Origin: Caballeronia sordidicola
Lineage (GTDB): Bacteria > Pseudomonadota > Gammaproteobacteria > Burkholderiales > Burkholderiaceae
NCBI RefSeq assembly: GCF_002220365.1
Contig: NZ_MTHB01000185.1
Location: 1 to 64,000 of the forward strand
Reading direction: 5' to 3'
DNA length: 64,000 bases
Part shown: positions 54,590 through 63,945 of the stretch, piece by piece
Layout of the letters: every line of letters starts with the position of its first letter
Position numbering within the stretch: position 1 is the first letter of the stretch
Made by a program: the position numbers and the translations under genes
The notes under the pieces: model-generated
Seen by the model: the letters and a program-made list of their open reading frames with translations, nothing else
Database searches by the model: none
What the model was told of the DNA's origin: nothing

Positions 54590-55516
54590 TCATCGAACAA
54601 TCTGACTGGCCTCATGCACCAGTTGCGCGTACAACTGGTGTCGCGCCGGCCTGATCTTGCCTTGCGCCATGGCTTCCAGAATCGCGCAGCCCGGTTCGTG
54701 CAGATGCCGGCAGTTGTAGAAGCGACACTTGCCGAGGAACGGCCGGAAGTCCGCGAACGAACGCTCCAGCTGTCCCTCGGACAAGTGATGCAGTCCAAAC
54801 TCCTGGAACCCTGGCGAATCGATCAGCGATCCTCCTCCCGGCAGCGGATAGAGCCGCGTGAACGTGGTCGTGTGCCGGCCGCTGTTCAACGCCTTCGATA
54901 TCTCACGCGTTGCCACTTCGGCGTTCGGCACGAGGATGTTCACCAGCGTCGATTTACCCATGCCCGATTGCCCAAGCAGCAAGGTGGCACGGTCGGCCAG
55001 TCGCGCATCGAGTTCTTCATGCACACGCTCAGGCGCCGCTTTCGCCGATAACTCCACCACCGTGTACCCAAGCTCCCGATACAACGCCAGCCTCTTGCGA
55101 GCGACCGCGAGGGGTCCTTCCATATCGATCTTGTTCAGCACGATCAACGGCTCGAGCCCGTGCGCCTCGGCAGCAATCAGCGCGCGCCCAAGCAAGTCCT
55201 CGCTGAAATGCGGCTCCGTGCCGAGCACGATCATGAGCTGGTCGAGATTGGCGGCGAAGAGCTTCGACTTGAACTGGTCGGATCGGTAAAGCAGGTTGCG
55301 GCGCTCGCCAATCTCGACGATCACCCCCTGATCCGCGGATGACTGCTCGTAACTCACGCGGTCGCCGACCGCTATCTCGCTGCGCTTGCCACGCGGGAAG
55401 CATTGGAGCATGGCGCTGCCGTCGGCGGGGGCGACCAGATAATGCCGCCCGTGCGCAGCAATGACCTTTCCTTCGATGCGCGCGTTTGTCGCTTTCTTCG
55501 CGTTGCCCGGCCTCAT
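54590..55516 (-). CDS. rsgA: Small ribosomal subunit biogenesis GTPase RsgA
   Basis: A 308-residue circularly permuted GTPase that helps late 30S maturation. An N-terminal OB fold is followed by the GTPase domain in permuted order: G4 LNKID, G1 GQSGMGKSTLVN, G3 DSPGFQEFGL. A C-terminal zinc site lies in CRFYNCRHLHEPGCAI. The ATG overlaps the stop of the upstream M48 protease gene by four bases, so the two are translationally coupled. Confidence 0.96.
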   Translation of the reverse strand: MRPGNAKKATNARIEGKVIAAHGRHYLVAPADGSAMLQCFPRGKRSEIAVGDRVSYEQSSADQGVIVEIGERRNLLYRSDQFKSKLFAANLDQLMIVLGTEPHFSEDLLGRALIAAEAHGLEPLIVLNKIDMEGPLAVARKRLALYRELGYTVVELSAKAAPERVHEELDARLADRATLLLGQSGMGKSTLVNILVPNAEVATREISKALNSGRHTTTFTRLYPLPGGGSLIDSPGFQEFGLHHLSEGQLERSFADFRPFLGKCRFYNCRHLHEPGCAILEAMAQGKIRPARHQLYAQLVHEASQIVR

Positions 55517-56781
55517 GCGGCGTACCGCATCAAGCGCTCGATGCGCTGCGATGCAGGCGGATGCGATGCATAAAACGCGGAGTACAGCGGATCGGGCGTA
55601 AGCGTGGACGCGTTGTCCTCGTACAGCTTGACCAGCGCGTTGACGAGGTCACGCGGGTCGGTCTGGCTTGCGGCGAACGCATCGGCTTCGAATTCATGCT
55701 TGCGCGAGCTCAGGCTGCCCAACGGCGTTACGAAGAACATGAAGACGGGCAACGCCAGCATGAACAGCACCAGCGCGAGGCCGTTGTTGTTGCCGAGCAG
55801 CGATGGCCGCACGCCAAGCCCTTCGTAGAACCATACGCATTGCGCCAGCCAGCCGAGAAGCGCAAGCATCGCGAGACTGAGTACGAACGTGACGATCAGG
55901 CGCTTGATCACGTGGCGCCGCTTGAAGTGGCCGAGCTCGTGTGCGAGCACCGCTTCGATCTCGTTGCCGGAGAGCCGGGCGAGCAGGGTATCGAAGAACA
56001 CGATTCGCTTCGCCGCGCCGAAACCCGTGAAATACGCGTTGCCGTGCGCCGAACGGCGGCTGCCGTCCATGACGAACAAACCCTTCGCGGCGAACCCCGT
56101 ACGCGACATCAGGTTCTCGATACGCGAGCGCAACGCTTCGTCTTTCAGCGGCTCGAACTTGTTGAACAGCGGCGCGATAAACGTGGGGTACAGGATCAGC
56201 ACGAGCATCTGGAACGCGACCAGCAGCACCCACGCCCACAGCCACCACAACGCGCCGGCCTGGTTCATCAGCCACAGCGTCACGAACAGCACTGGCAAGC
56301 CGATCGCCGCGCCCAGCACGATGCCTTTCACCAGGTCGAGGAAAAAGAGCTTCTTCGTCATCCGGTTGAAGCCGAATTTCTCTTCGATCACAAAGTGCCG
56401 GATGTAGTCGAACGGCAGATCCACCACGCTGGTGATCGCGACCACGATAGCCACCAGCGCCATCTGCCCCACATAACCGCGGCCGAGCCAGTCGGAGACG
56501 GCGAGTTCGATCTGCTGGATGCCGCCAAGCAGGGTCAGCGCGATCAGCAGCGCCGCGCTGATCACGACCTCGACCATGGTCAGGCGCGTGCGCTCGACGG
56601 TGTAATCGGCGGCGCGCTGGTGGGCGGCGAGCGGAATGGTCTGCAGGAACTGCGGTGGCACATCCTTGCGATGCGCGGCGACGTGCCGGATCTGGCGCGA
56701 TGCCAGCCAGAGCTTGGTGCCGACCATGCCGACCAGCGCTACGACGAACACGATCGAAAAGGCGAGATTGAAATTGGACAT
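55513..56781 (-). CDS. M48-family membrane metallopeptidase (Ste24/CAAX protease 1-like)
   Basis: A 422-residue multi-pass membrane protease. The zinc motif HELGHFKRRH (HExxH) is in VLAHELGHFKRRHVIKRLI, and the downstream Glu ligand lies in RKHEFEADAFAA. About seven hydrophobic segments flank it. It is close to eukaryotic Ste24 and bacterial homologues with general membrane protein proteolysis roles rather than prenyl processing. It lies upstream of rsgA with a 4-base overlap, and divergent from orn. Confidence 0.9.
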   Translation of the reverse strand: MSNFNLAFSIVFVVALVGMVGTKLWLASRQIRHVAAHRKDVPPQFLQTIPLAAHQRAADYTVERTRLTMVEVVISAALLIALTLLGGIQQIELAVSDWLGRGYVGQMALVAIVVAITSVVDLPFDYIRHFVIEEKFGFNRMTKKLFFLDLVKGIVLGAAIGLPVLFVTLWLMNQAGALWWLWAWVLLVAFQMLVLILYPTFIAPLFNKFEPLKDEALRSRIENLMSRTGFAAKGLFVMDGSRRSAHGNAYFTGFGAAKRIVFFDTLLARLSGNEIEAVLAHELGHFKRRHVIKRLIVTFVLSLAMLALLGWLAQCVWFYEGLGVRPSLLGNNNGLALVLFMLALPVFMFFVTPLGSLSSRKHEFEADAFAASQTDPRDLVNALVKLYEDNASTLTPDPLYSAFYASHPPASQRIERLMRYAA

Positions 56782-56919
56782 CAGCGGAAACCCGATTGAA
56801 ATATGCGCGATTGAACTATGCGAGAATTATAGGTTCTTGGCCGCTGCCGCGCGCGGTCTGTGTTGGTTATCCAAAACCGCGCCTGGCAAGGCGTCAAACC
56901 CCTCTCAGGTTGCCCTCAT

Positions 56920-57549
56920 ATGGCCGATCCCGTGCTCGATCCCGCTTCCTCCCCAAGCTCCTCGGACCTCGTCCGCAGCGACATGAACCTCGTGTGGCTC
57001 GACATGGAGATGACGGGCCTCGAGCCCGACACCGACCGCATTATCGAAATTGCGGTGGTGGTGACGAATTCGACGCTCGACAAACTGGTGGAAGGGCCGG
57101 TCCTCGCGATTCACCAGGATGAAACGGCGCTGGGCAAGATGGATGAGTGGAACCGCAACACGCACGGCCGCTCGGGACTGACGGAGCGCGTGCGGGCGTC
57201 GACGGTCGATGAAGCAGAAGCCACGCGGCAAATCCGCGAATTCCTGGGTCAGTATGTCCCGCCGGGCAAGTCACCCATGTGCGGCAATTCCATCTGTCAG
57301 GACCGGCGTTTCATGGCCCGGTGGATGCCCGAACTGGAAACGTTTTTCCACTATCGCAACCTCGACGTCAGCACGCTCAAGGAACTGTGCCGCCGCTGGC
57401 AGCCGGCTATCTACAAGGGTTTTCAGAAGCGCGCGATGCACACGGCGCTTGCCGATATCCACGAATCCATCGACGAACTCAAGTACTACCGCGAGCATTT
57501 CCTGATTCCGTCGGCAGCGGGCAATGCCACGCCGACCACGCCGGTTTAA
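56920..57549 (+). CDS. orn: Oligoribonuclease
   Basis: A 209-residue DEDDh exonuclease that degrades 2-5-nt RNA and pGpG, the end product of c-di-GMP breakdown. The catalytic DEDD residues start in WLDMEMTGLEPDTDRIIEIA; GNSICQDRRFMARWMPEL and HTALADIHESIDEL follow. The ATG at 56920 starts MADPVLDPAS; the first ~20 residues are variable. A short promoter region precedes it, divergent from the M48 gene. Confidence 0.95.
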   Translation: MADPVLDPASSPSSSDLVRSDMNLVWLDMEMTGLEPDTDRIIEIAVVVTNSTLDKLVEGPVLAIHQDETALGKMDEWNRNTHGRSGLTERVRASTVDEAEATRQIREFLGQYVPPGKSPMCGNSICQDRRFMARWMPELETFFHYRNLDVSTLKELCRRWQPAIYKGFQKRAMHTALADIHESIDELKYYREHFLIPSAAGNATPTTPV

Positions 57550-57561
57550 GCGCGTAGTCGA

Positions 57562-58182
57562 TCAGGATTTTGGCGGCCGGATCGCGTTTTTCGGCCTGAA
57601 CGCGGCCACTACTTCGGGCCGTGTTTCGATGTATGGGCCGCCGATCAGATCGATGCAATAAGGCACCGCGGCAAAAATGCCCGGTACCTTGGGTTTGCCG
57701 TCGGTGTCGCGTAATCCTTCCAGCGTTTCGCGGATCGATTTCGGCTGGCCGGGCAAATTGACGATCAGCGCCGCGTGATCCGCCGTTTCGCGAATCACGG
57801 CCACTTGTCGCGACAAAATGGCTGTCGGCACGAAGTTCAGGCTGATCTGGCGCATTTGTTCGCCGAAACCGGGCATGGGCTTCGTGGCGACTGCGAGCGT
57901 GGCTTCCGGCGTCACGTCGCGGCGTGACGGGCCCGTGCCGCCGGTGGTCAGGATCAGGTCACAGCCGGTTTCATCGACGAGTTCGATCAGCGTGGCCGAG
58001 ATGGTCGCCGCGTCGTCCTGGATCAGCCGGGTTTCCGCGCGCCAGGGCGAACTCAGTGCACTCGCGAGCCACTCTTGCAGCGACGGAATGCCCTTGTCCT
58101 CGTACACGCCCTGTGAAGCGCGGTCGCTGATCGACACCAGGCCGATCACCAATTCGTCCGGATGGTTACGCTTTGTAGCCAT
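57562..58182 (-). CDS. mogA: Molybdopterin adenylyltransferase
   Basis: A ~206-residue MogA/MoaB-like enzyme that adenylates molybdopterin before molybdenum insertion. LVIGLVSISDRASQGVYEDKG and DLILTTGGTGPSRRDVTPEA are the signature segments, the latter binding the substrate. It supplies Moco for enzymes such as the formate dehydrogenase in this window. The ATG (58182) overlaps the 3' end of darP by 17 bases, so the two are coupled. Confidence 0.93.
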   Translation of the reverse strand: MATKRNHPDELVIGLVSISDRASQGVYEDKGIPSLQEWLASALSSPWRAETRLIQDDAATISATLIELVDETGCDLILTTGGTGPSRRDVTPEATLAVATKPMPGFGEQMRQISLNFVPTAILSRQVAVIRETADHAALIVNLPGQPKSIRETLEGLRDTDGKPKVPGIFAAVPYCIDLIGGPYIETRPEVVAAFRPKNAIRPPKS

Positions 58183-58816
58183 CGTCGTCTTCTCGCTCCG
58201 GGAATTCGACGCCTTCGTCTCCATCTTCGCCTTCGATCAAGCTCTCATCTTCTTCGTCTTCCACGCCCGCTGCGGTCTTGATCCATTGGAACAGTTCGCG
58301 GAAGTAGCGCGGCGGTTTGGCCTGTTCGCGTTCCTTGCGGGCGTTGCGGATCAGCGTGCGGCCTTCTTGCGGGTCGACGCCGGGGTGTTGGCGAATGAAA
58401 TCGGTGAGGGCGGCGTCGTCGGCGAGGAGTTTTTCGCGGGTTCTTTCGATCCAGTGCAGCTTGGCCGTTTCAGCCCGGTTCACGCCGCGATACGAATCCA
58501 GCGCAGTGCGAATCGCTGCCGTTTCCTCATCGGTCAGTGAGCGCATGACACGGCCGACGTATTGCAGTTGGCGGCGTTTGCCTTCGTGGTCGGTAATGCG
58601 GCGGGCGGCACGGACGGCGTCGTCGAGCTTTTCCGGCATGGGCATGCGTTTGAGCGCGTCTTTCGGCAGTTCGATCAGCGTGACGCCGAGTACTTGCAGC
58701 GCAAGCATGTCGCGTTTGAGCTGGGATTTGCTGGGACGGTCGTAGCCGTGCTCGCTGCCGTCCTGTTCGGAGGCCTCGGCCGGGTTTATCGGTTGCGTGC
58801 GGGTTTTACGGTTCAT
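58166..58816 (-). CDS. darP: Ribosome-associated protein DarP (DUF615/YjgA)
   Basis: A 216-residue protein of the YjgA family, involved in late 50S assembly. It begins MNRKTRTQP and has RPSKSQLKRDMLALQVLGV and SYRGVNRAETAKLHWIER. The C-terminal region is acidic (EDEEDESLIEGEDGDEG). It lies divergent from pmbA and upstream of mogA, the same neighbourhood (pmbA-yjgA) as in other proteobacteria. Confidence 0.94.
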   Translation of the reverse strand: MNRKTRTQPINPAEASEQDGSEHGYDRPSKSQLKRDMLALQVLGVTLIELPKDALKRMPMPEKLDDAVRAARRITDHEGKRRQLQYVGRVMRSLTDEETAAIRTALDSYRGVNRAETAKLHWIERTREKLLADDAALTDFIRQHPGVDPQEGRTLIRNARKEREQAKPPRYFRELFQWIKTAAGVEDEEDESLIEGEDGDEGVEFPEREDDDGYKA

Positions 58817-58998
58817 CCCGGTATTGTAGCGTGGCAGGGGTGAAACCAAACCCGTGCTGGACTTGCTATCATCGTGCGATGGTCGAAATCCGGCCACATA
58901 GCCGCATTCAAGTGCACAGCGGGCGCTAACCCGCCCCGTCACCACGACCAACAACGCGAACACGCTCGACACGTCGAGCACCCACAGGCAGACATAAA

Positions 58999-60369
58999 AT
59001 GGCAGCAGACATGGACGTCAGGCAACGCTTTTTCCCGCATACCCAGGACGAGCTGAAGGAAATCGCGTCCGACATCCTGCGGCATGCAAAGGAGCTCGGC
59101 GCCACCGACTCCGCCACCGAGATCTCCGAAGGCGACGGCCTCTCAGTCAGCGTGCGCCGCGGCGAAGTCGAAACCATCGAGCACAATCGCGACAAAATGG
59201 TCGGCGTGACTGTGTTTATCGGAAACAAGCGCGGTAATGCCAGCACCTCGGACTTCACGCGCGCAGCGCTGAAAGACACCGTCGCCGCCGCCTACAACAT
59301 CGCGCGTTTCACAGCTGAAGACAGCGCTGCAGGACTCGCCGAAGAAGAGTTGCTGGAAAAGGCGCCCCAAGATCTCGATCTCTACCACCCTTGGGACATT
59401 GACGCTGAAGAAGCCGCTGATCTCGCCCGTCGAGCAGAAGACGCCGCCTTCGCAGTCGACAAACGCATCCAGAACTCCGAAGGCGCAAGCGTATCGGCGC
59501 AGCACTCGCAGTTCGTGCTGGCTACATCGCGCGGGTTCATGGGCGGTTATCCGTTCTCGCGTCACTACGTGGCGTGTGCCCCCATCGCGGGTTCCGGCCG
59601 TGACATGCAACGTGACGACTGGTACACATCGAAGCGCAACGCCGCCGATCTCGCCGAACCGGAAGCTATCGGCCGGTACGCCGCGCATCGCGCGCTCGCC
59701 CGCATGGGCGCACGCGGGCTCGATACCCGCAAATGCCGCGTGATGTTCGAAGCACCGCTGGCAGCCGGCATCCTGGGTGCCTTCGTGCAGGCGGTGAGTG
59801 GCGGCGCGCTATATAGAAAGACCACGTTCCTCGTCGACAGCCTCGGCAAGCCGGTGTTCGCGCCGCACATCCAGGTGCTGGAAGACCCGCACGTGAAGGG
59901 CGGCATGGGCAGTGCGCCTTTCGACGAAGAAGGCGTGCGCACGCAACGCCGCAACGTCGTGGAAGACGGCGTAGTGCAAGGCTATTTCCTGTCGACGTAC
60001 TCGGCTCGCAAGCTGGGTATGAAAACGACGGGCAACGCGGGCGGTTCGCATAATTTATCGCTGCGTAGCTCGCTGACGAAACCCGGCGATGACTTCGAGG
60101 AAATGCTCAAGAAGCTGGGCACGGGCCTGCTGCTGACAGAACTGATGGGGCAGGGCGTGAACTACGTCACCGGCGACTATTCGCGCGGCGCATCCGGCTT
60201 CTGGGTGGAGAACGGCAAGATCCAGTATCCGGTTGAAGAGATCACGGTCGCCAGCACGCTGCAGGAGATGTTCCGGCACATCGAGGCGATCGGCGCGGAT
60301 ACGGTCGTGCGCGGCAACAAGGAAATTGGCTCCGTGCTGATCGAAAAGATGACGATCGCGGGGCAGTAA
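58999..60369 (+). CDS. pmbA: Metalloprotease PmbA/TldE
   Basis: The 456-residue TldE subunit works with TldD (HExxxH) to process small peptides such as microcin B17 or to clear CcdA. Motifs include ATDSATEISEGDGLSVSVRR, the AGFGGYPFSRHY-like AHSQFVLAT..FMGGYPFSRHY region and GNAGGSHNLSLRS. Length is normal. It is divergent from darP and ends at a bidirectional terminator. Confidence 0.95.
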   Translation: MAADMDVRQRFFPHTQDELKEIASDILRHAKELGATDSATEISEGDGLSVSVRRGEVETIEHNRDKMVGVTVFIGNKRGNASTSDFTRAALKDTVAAAYNIARFTAEDSAAGLAEEELLEKAPQDLDLYHPWDIDAEEAADLARRAEDAAFAVDKRIQNSEGASVSAQHSQFVLATSRGFMGGYPFSRHYVACAPIAGSGRDMQRDDWYTSKRNAADLAEPEAIGRYAAHRALARMGARGLDTRKCRVMFEAPLAAGILGAFVQAVSGGALYRKTTFLVDSLGKPVFAPHIQVLEDPHVKGGMGSAPFDEEGVRTQRRNVVEDGVVQGYFLSTYSARKLGMKTTGNAGGSHNLSLRSSLTKPGDDFEEMLKKLGTGLLLTELMGQGVNYVTGDYSRGASGFWVENGKIQYPVEEITVASTLQEMFRHIEAIGADTVVRGNKEIGSVLIEKMTIAGQ

Positions 60370-60386
60370 GAGGATCGACCGAAGAG

Positions 60387-60425
60387 AAAAAGCCCGGAAC
60401 GGCTAGCGCCATTCCGGGCTTTTTC
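60387..60425. terminator. Bidirectional terminator between pmbA and folA
   Basis: AAAAAGCCCGGAA (60387-60399) pairs with TTCCGGGCTTTTT (60412-60424) around a 12-base loop, between convergent genes. Confidence 0.92.
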
Positions 60426-60487
60426 AATGGAAAGTGCAAAGCGCGATGGATTAGCCAGCAAGCGGATCGAACGCTCGAAAGCCGAAG

Positions 60488-60988
60488 CTAAGCCGTGCGG
60501 CGCTCGTACACCACGAACGAATAGTCGAAGTCATTCGGTGCTGCCGCATGATGCGTCTCCCGCGAGACCTCTGTCCAGATCGCTGCATCGGGCGCGTCAA
60601 TGGAAATGTCGCCGGGGAAATCAGCATCGATCTCAGTCACGATCAGCTTGTGCGCGAGCGGCCACCCTTCGCGAAACAACTCGGCGCCACCGATCAGGAA
60701 CACTTCGCCGGCGTCGTCGCGAGCGGCGAGCGACAGCGCATCGGCAAGCCGGGTCACCGTGTCGCAGCCGTCGAAGCGGCGCTGGGCGTCGCGCGTCACC
60801 ACTATATTCCGCCGTCCCGGCAACGCCCGTCCAATGGACTCATGCGTCTTGCGTCCCATCACAATTGGCGCGCCCATCGTCGTGCGTTTGAAGAACGCGA
60901 GGTCTTCGGGCAAGCGCCAGGGCAATTGGTTGTTGCGTCCGATCACGCCGTTGCGCGCGCGGGCGACGATCAGGGTCAGCGTCGTCAT
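60488..60988 (-). CDS. folA: Dihydrofolate reductase
   Basis: The 166-residue NADPH-dependent enzyme reduces dihydrofolate to tetrahydrofolate and is the trimethoprim target. It begins MTTLTLIVARARNGVIGRNN, and the substrate/trimethoprim-contact segment LPWRLPEDLAFFKRTTMGAP has catalytic Asp in PEDL. FLIGGAELFREGWPLAHKLI holds the NADPH-binding motif. It is a chromosomal-type enzyme with no resistance signs that I can assess. The neighbouring thyA gene found upstream in many genomes is not here. Confidence 0.96.
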   Translation of the reverse strand: MTTLTLIVARARNGVIGRNNQLPWRLPEDLAFFKRTTMGAPIVMGRKTHESIGRALPGRRNIVVTRDAQRRFDGCDTVTRLADALSLAARDDAGEVFLIGGAELFREGWPLAHKLIVTEIDADFPGDISIDAPDAAIWTEVSRETHHAAAPNDFDYSFVVYERRTA

Positions 60989-61074
60989 GGTGTGCAGAGC
61001 CGTATCCGGCTTCGAGATAAATCAAGCCGTCGATTCTACCCGACGCCCGACGCCCGACGCCGCGAGCCTTCTCA

Positions 61075-62589
61075 CTACGCGTCCGCGCCGGTCACCATCG
61101 CCGCGCCGCGCAATCCATGCGCGACCATCAGCCGATACAGCGTCACCCGCGAGATCCCCAATTCCGCCGCCGCCTCGGCGAGCCTGTGCCGGTGCCGCAG
61201 CAACGTCAGCTCGATTGCGCGCTTCTCGGCGGCATCGCGGGCAGCGGCCAGCGTGGTCGATTCAATGCCTGTGCAGTGACCGAGCCCGAGATCGTCGGCG
61301 GTGATCAGCTTGTTCTCCGCCATTACGATCGCGCGCCGCACGCGATTGATCATCTCGCGCACATTGCCGGTCCAGGCGTAGCTGTACATCGCTTCGATCG
61401 CCGACGGCGCAAAGCCGACGATCTTGCGCCGGCCGTCGCTCCTGAACTTGTGCAGCACATGCAGCGCGAGAATTTCGATGTCCTTGCCGCGCGCTCGCAG
61501 CGGCGGTTCGTCCACCCGCAGCACGCACAGCCGATGAAACAGGTCAGTACGAAAACGCCCGGCGGCCATGGCGGCTTCCAGATCGATGTGGGTTGCGGAA
61601 ATGATCCGCACGTTGACGGCGATGGGGTCATGGCCGCCCAGCCGGTCGATCTTGCGTTCCTGCAGGAAACGCAGCAAATGCACCTGGCTGTCGAGCGGCA
61701 GGTCGCCGATTTCATCGAGGAACAGCGTACCGCCGTCGGCTTCCTCCACCCGGCCGATCTTGCGCTGGTTCGCGCCCGTGAACGCACCGCGCTCGTAGCC
61801 AAACAGTTCGGACTGAATCAGGTGATTGCCGATCGCGCCGCAATTGATCGCGACGAATGGGCCCTTGCGGCGTGGCGAGCGTTCGTGGATAGCCACGGCC
61901 GTCAATTCCTTGCCGGTCCCCGATTCGCCGGTGATGAACACGTTCGCGTCCGTGTTCGCCACCTTGCGGATGGTGCGAAAGAGCTGCTGCATGGCCTCGC
62001 AGGTGCCGACCATCTGCTCGTCGCCGAACACGGTCGGGGTATCGGCCAGGTCGATGTCGCCGAGGCTCACCATGCCGTACGCGTGATCGACGAGGTAACC
62101 GATGGTCGCGTGGGAGAACGGACCCTTCACGAAGTCGAAGCAGAAGTGCCGGATCAAGTGGCAGACGACCGGGTCGGCGAGATGGGTGTCGTCGGTGAGG
62201 GCGATCCAGCCGGCTCGCTGATGACGCAGCGCAGGCTCGAGCGCGGTCAGCTCGCGCGCCGAAAAGCTGGTCATATCGACAATACCGGCCACCGGCGTAT
62301 CGGTTTTCAGGACGCTGGCCTGGGTGGCGAGTGACCCAGCCGATACCTTCCAGCCAAGGCTTTTCAAGTACGTGACCAGCGCCTCATTCGGTGCCTGCGC
62401 TATGTAGAGCAGGTTACGGACGGCCGCCGTCGCATGGGGCGTTGGGATGATCGGAACGATCGGGAGATCCGGTGCACCGGACAGACCTGGCGCGACCGGG
62501 ATGACGGTGGGCAGGATGCTCGTCGGCAGCATTGAATCCAGTGTGGTTTTACCCGGCGCGGGTACGGAGACGGGAACGGATTCGAACAC
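61075..62589 (-). CDS. VpsR-like sigma-54-dependent activator
   Basis: A 504-residue bacterial enhancer-binding protein. Residues ~58-180 are a VpsR-type receiver-like domain (LLYIAQAPNEALVTYLKSLGW; Asp105 in AGIVDMTSF). The AAA+ domain has Walker A GESGTGKE (~221-228), the sigma-54 loop GAFTGA (268-273) and Walker B GGTLFLDE (286-293). A Fis-type HTH lies at ~474-490. VpsR relatives control exopolysaccharide and respond to c-di-GMP. The start is a GTG (62589) with AAGGAG 8 bases upstream. It lies downstream of the secreted protein gene and a 17-bp inverted repeat. Targets here are not shown. Confidence 0.9.
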   Translation of the reverse strand: MFESVPVSVPAPGKTTLDSMLPTSILPTVIPVAPGLSGAPDLPIVPIIPTPHATAAVRNLLYIAQAPNEALVTYLKSLGWKVSAGSLATQASVLKTDTPVAGIVDMTSFSARELTALEPALRHQRAGWIALTDDTHLADPVVCHLIRHFCFDFVKGPFSHATIGYLVDHAYGMVSLGDIDLADTPTVFGDEQMVGTCEAMQQLFRTIRKVANTDANVFITGESGTGKELTAVAIHERSPRRKGPFVAINCGAIGNHLIQSELFGYERGAFTGANQRKIGRVEEADGGTLFLDEIGDLPLDSQVHLLRFLQERKIDRLGGHDPIAVNVRIISATHIDLEAAMAAGRFRTDLFHRLCVLRVDEPPLRARGKDIEILALHVLHKFRSDGRRKIVGFAPSAIEAMYSYAWTGNVREMINRVRRAIVMAENKLITADDLGLGHCTGIESTTLAAARDAAEKRAIELTLLRHRHRLAEAAAELGISRVTLYRLMVAHGLRGAAMVTGADA

Positions 62590-62899
62590 GAGCGATCTCC
62601 TTTTTGCCACGGCGCAAACGATGTCCTGGCGGACACCGCGGTGCAATGCGCTGTCGATCCATATGGCCGTCGAGCGGGACGCTGCGTAAAGGCCGCAGAT
62701 GCGTTCCTCGCGTAATTGCGCGGCATGCCTCGTGCCGCGCAATTACGCGGCCTCGCTACTCGCTGAGCAATACGATCAGTGTCCTGCTGTCCGGCGTGTC
62801 CTTCAAATCCTGTTTCTGCGTTGTTGCGTAGCCGCAGCGCGTATCTTGTTGTGGTCGTTCTTTAGACGACTTGCCCTGCACCGGTTTGCAATTTCCCGG
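62590..62899. other. Intergenic spacer with a perfect inverted repeat
   Basis: These 310 bases between the secreted protein gene and the VpsR-like gene hold the 17-bp inverted repeat at 62709-62749 and a ribosome site for the regulator. No gene is convincing. The upstream gene lacks a clear T-tract terminator. Confidence 0.5.
62709..62749. repeat. Perfect 17-bp inverted repeat
   Basis: CGCGTAATTGCGCGGCA (62709-62725) and TGCCGCGCAATTACGCG (62733-62749) are exact reverse complements with a 7-base spacer. No T run follows. It may be an operator or a stem that ends or stabilises the transcript. Confidence 0.9.
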
Positions 62900-63430
62900 C
62901 TAGCGCGTCTTCTGGGTGCCCGCGCTCGCGACGTTCCCCGGTGCGGAGCGCGTCACTGCCTCGACGGGAACGGGAGCGGGCACCGGCGGCGGGATCTCAT
63001 CCCAAAGCGTGACGCTGGTCGTGTGCGCGGCGACTGGCGACTCATCCGTCGTCGCGGTGACTTTTTCAAGCGTGATGTCTGCCCGCACCGCAAGCGGCGC
63101 CGACGCTATGGGTTGAACCGATGCGGCCAGTTCCTCTTCCATTACAGGATTAACAATAATGCGCTCGTTCGATGCGGCTTCGCCAGCATCGGCACTTCCA
63201 ATTTTTCTTTCCATGAAAATGGCTGGCGGATTTGGCCGGGTCACGAATGTTTCATATTCGGACACTATGAGCGCAGACGTGGGCTGGATCACGCGATCAT
63301 CGTTTGCGTTATTTTGTGCGCAAACGTTGGCGGCTGAGCTGCTCAGTACAAACCACGCGGCACTCATGAGAGCGAGCTTATGCGCTCTCGCAGTATTTTC
63401 TTGTTTGACGACGCAGCCGGAGCGTTCCAT
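62900..63430 (-). CDS. Secreted protein of unknown function beside a VpsR-like regulator
   Basis: A 176-residue protein with a signal peptide (HKLALMSAAWFVLSSSAANVCA-QNN). The mature part is low in aromatic residues and has no clear domain; the C-terminal part is Pro/Val-rich (EIPPPVPAPVPVEAV). GGGAG lies upstream of the ATG at 63430. I do not recognise the family. It shares direction with the VpsR-like gene and may be co-transcribed or divergently controlled with the gene at the right edge. Periplasmic location is inferred from the signal peptide. Confidence 0.6.
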   Translation of the reverse strand: MERSGCVVKQENTARAHKLALMSAAWFVLSSSAANVCAQNNANDDRVIQPTSALIVSEYETFVTRPNPPAIFMERKIGSADAGEAASNERIIVNPVMEEELAASVQPIASAPLAVRADITLEKVTATTDESPVAAHTTSVTLWDEIPPPVPAPVPVEAVTRSAPGNVASAGTQKTR

Positions 63431-63945
63431 GGCGGTCTCCCTGATTCATTGTCATTTAGCGAAACATATGCCATGGCACGCATTCCGTTGCCGGTATTGG
63501 GCGGGTGGCAAGCTGACTGAAAAAATGAATCAGAAAAAAGCCGAAAACGTTTCAAGACTGAAACGATAGACGGTTAACGGCCGTTTTTATCAAAAATTGC
63601 GTAAATGCTATTGTCTTATTTAAACTATTTGCAAAATGCTTATTAAAACCTGACCTCGTTGTTGAAACGCACAGTGGGCCTGCTTCAGGATGGGTTTGCA
63701 GGCATTGTTGCGGATATTTGTTTTCGAAGTATTCGCTTTATAGTAGTCTCTCAAAAACAGCATCTGAAACAAAACAGGTTCGCATAGAACCGCGCGACAG
63801 TACTCGTCGCTTCCGGGGTTTCACCGTTTGCAGTTTCCCGAATGATCGTTCGCTTGGGGCATGCGAGTCTTCGACGTCTGCAGCGTGGTTGAGGGCAATT
63901 ACCGGCGCGACCTTTTCAACGACCGTTGACGAAAGGATCAGAACA
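63431..63945. other. AT-rich divergent intergenic region
   Basis: This 515-base region is much richer in A and T than the rest of the window, mostly at 63520-63760. It contains CGTTTC-AAGACT-GAAACG (63548-63565) and AACGGCCGTT (63576-63585). It separates the secreted protein gene from the regulator-like gene at the right end and is a likely site for several binding proteins, for example H-NS-type silencers. No gene was found in it. Confidence 0.55.
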
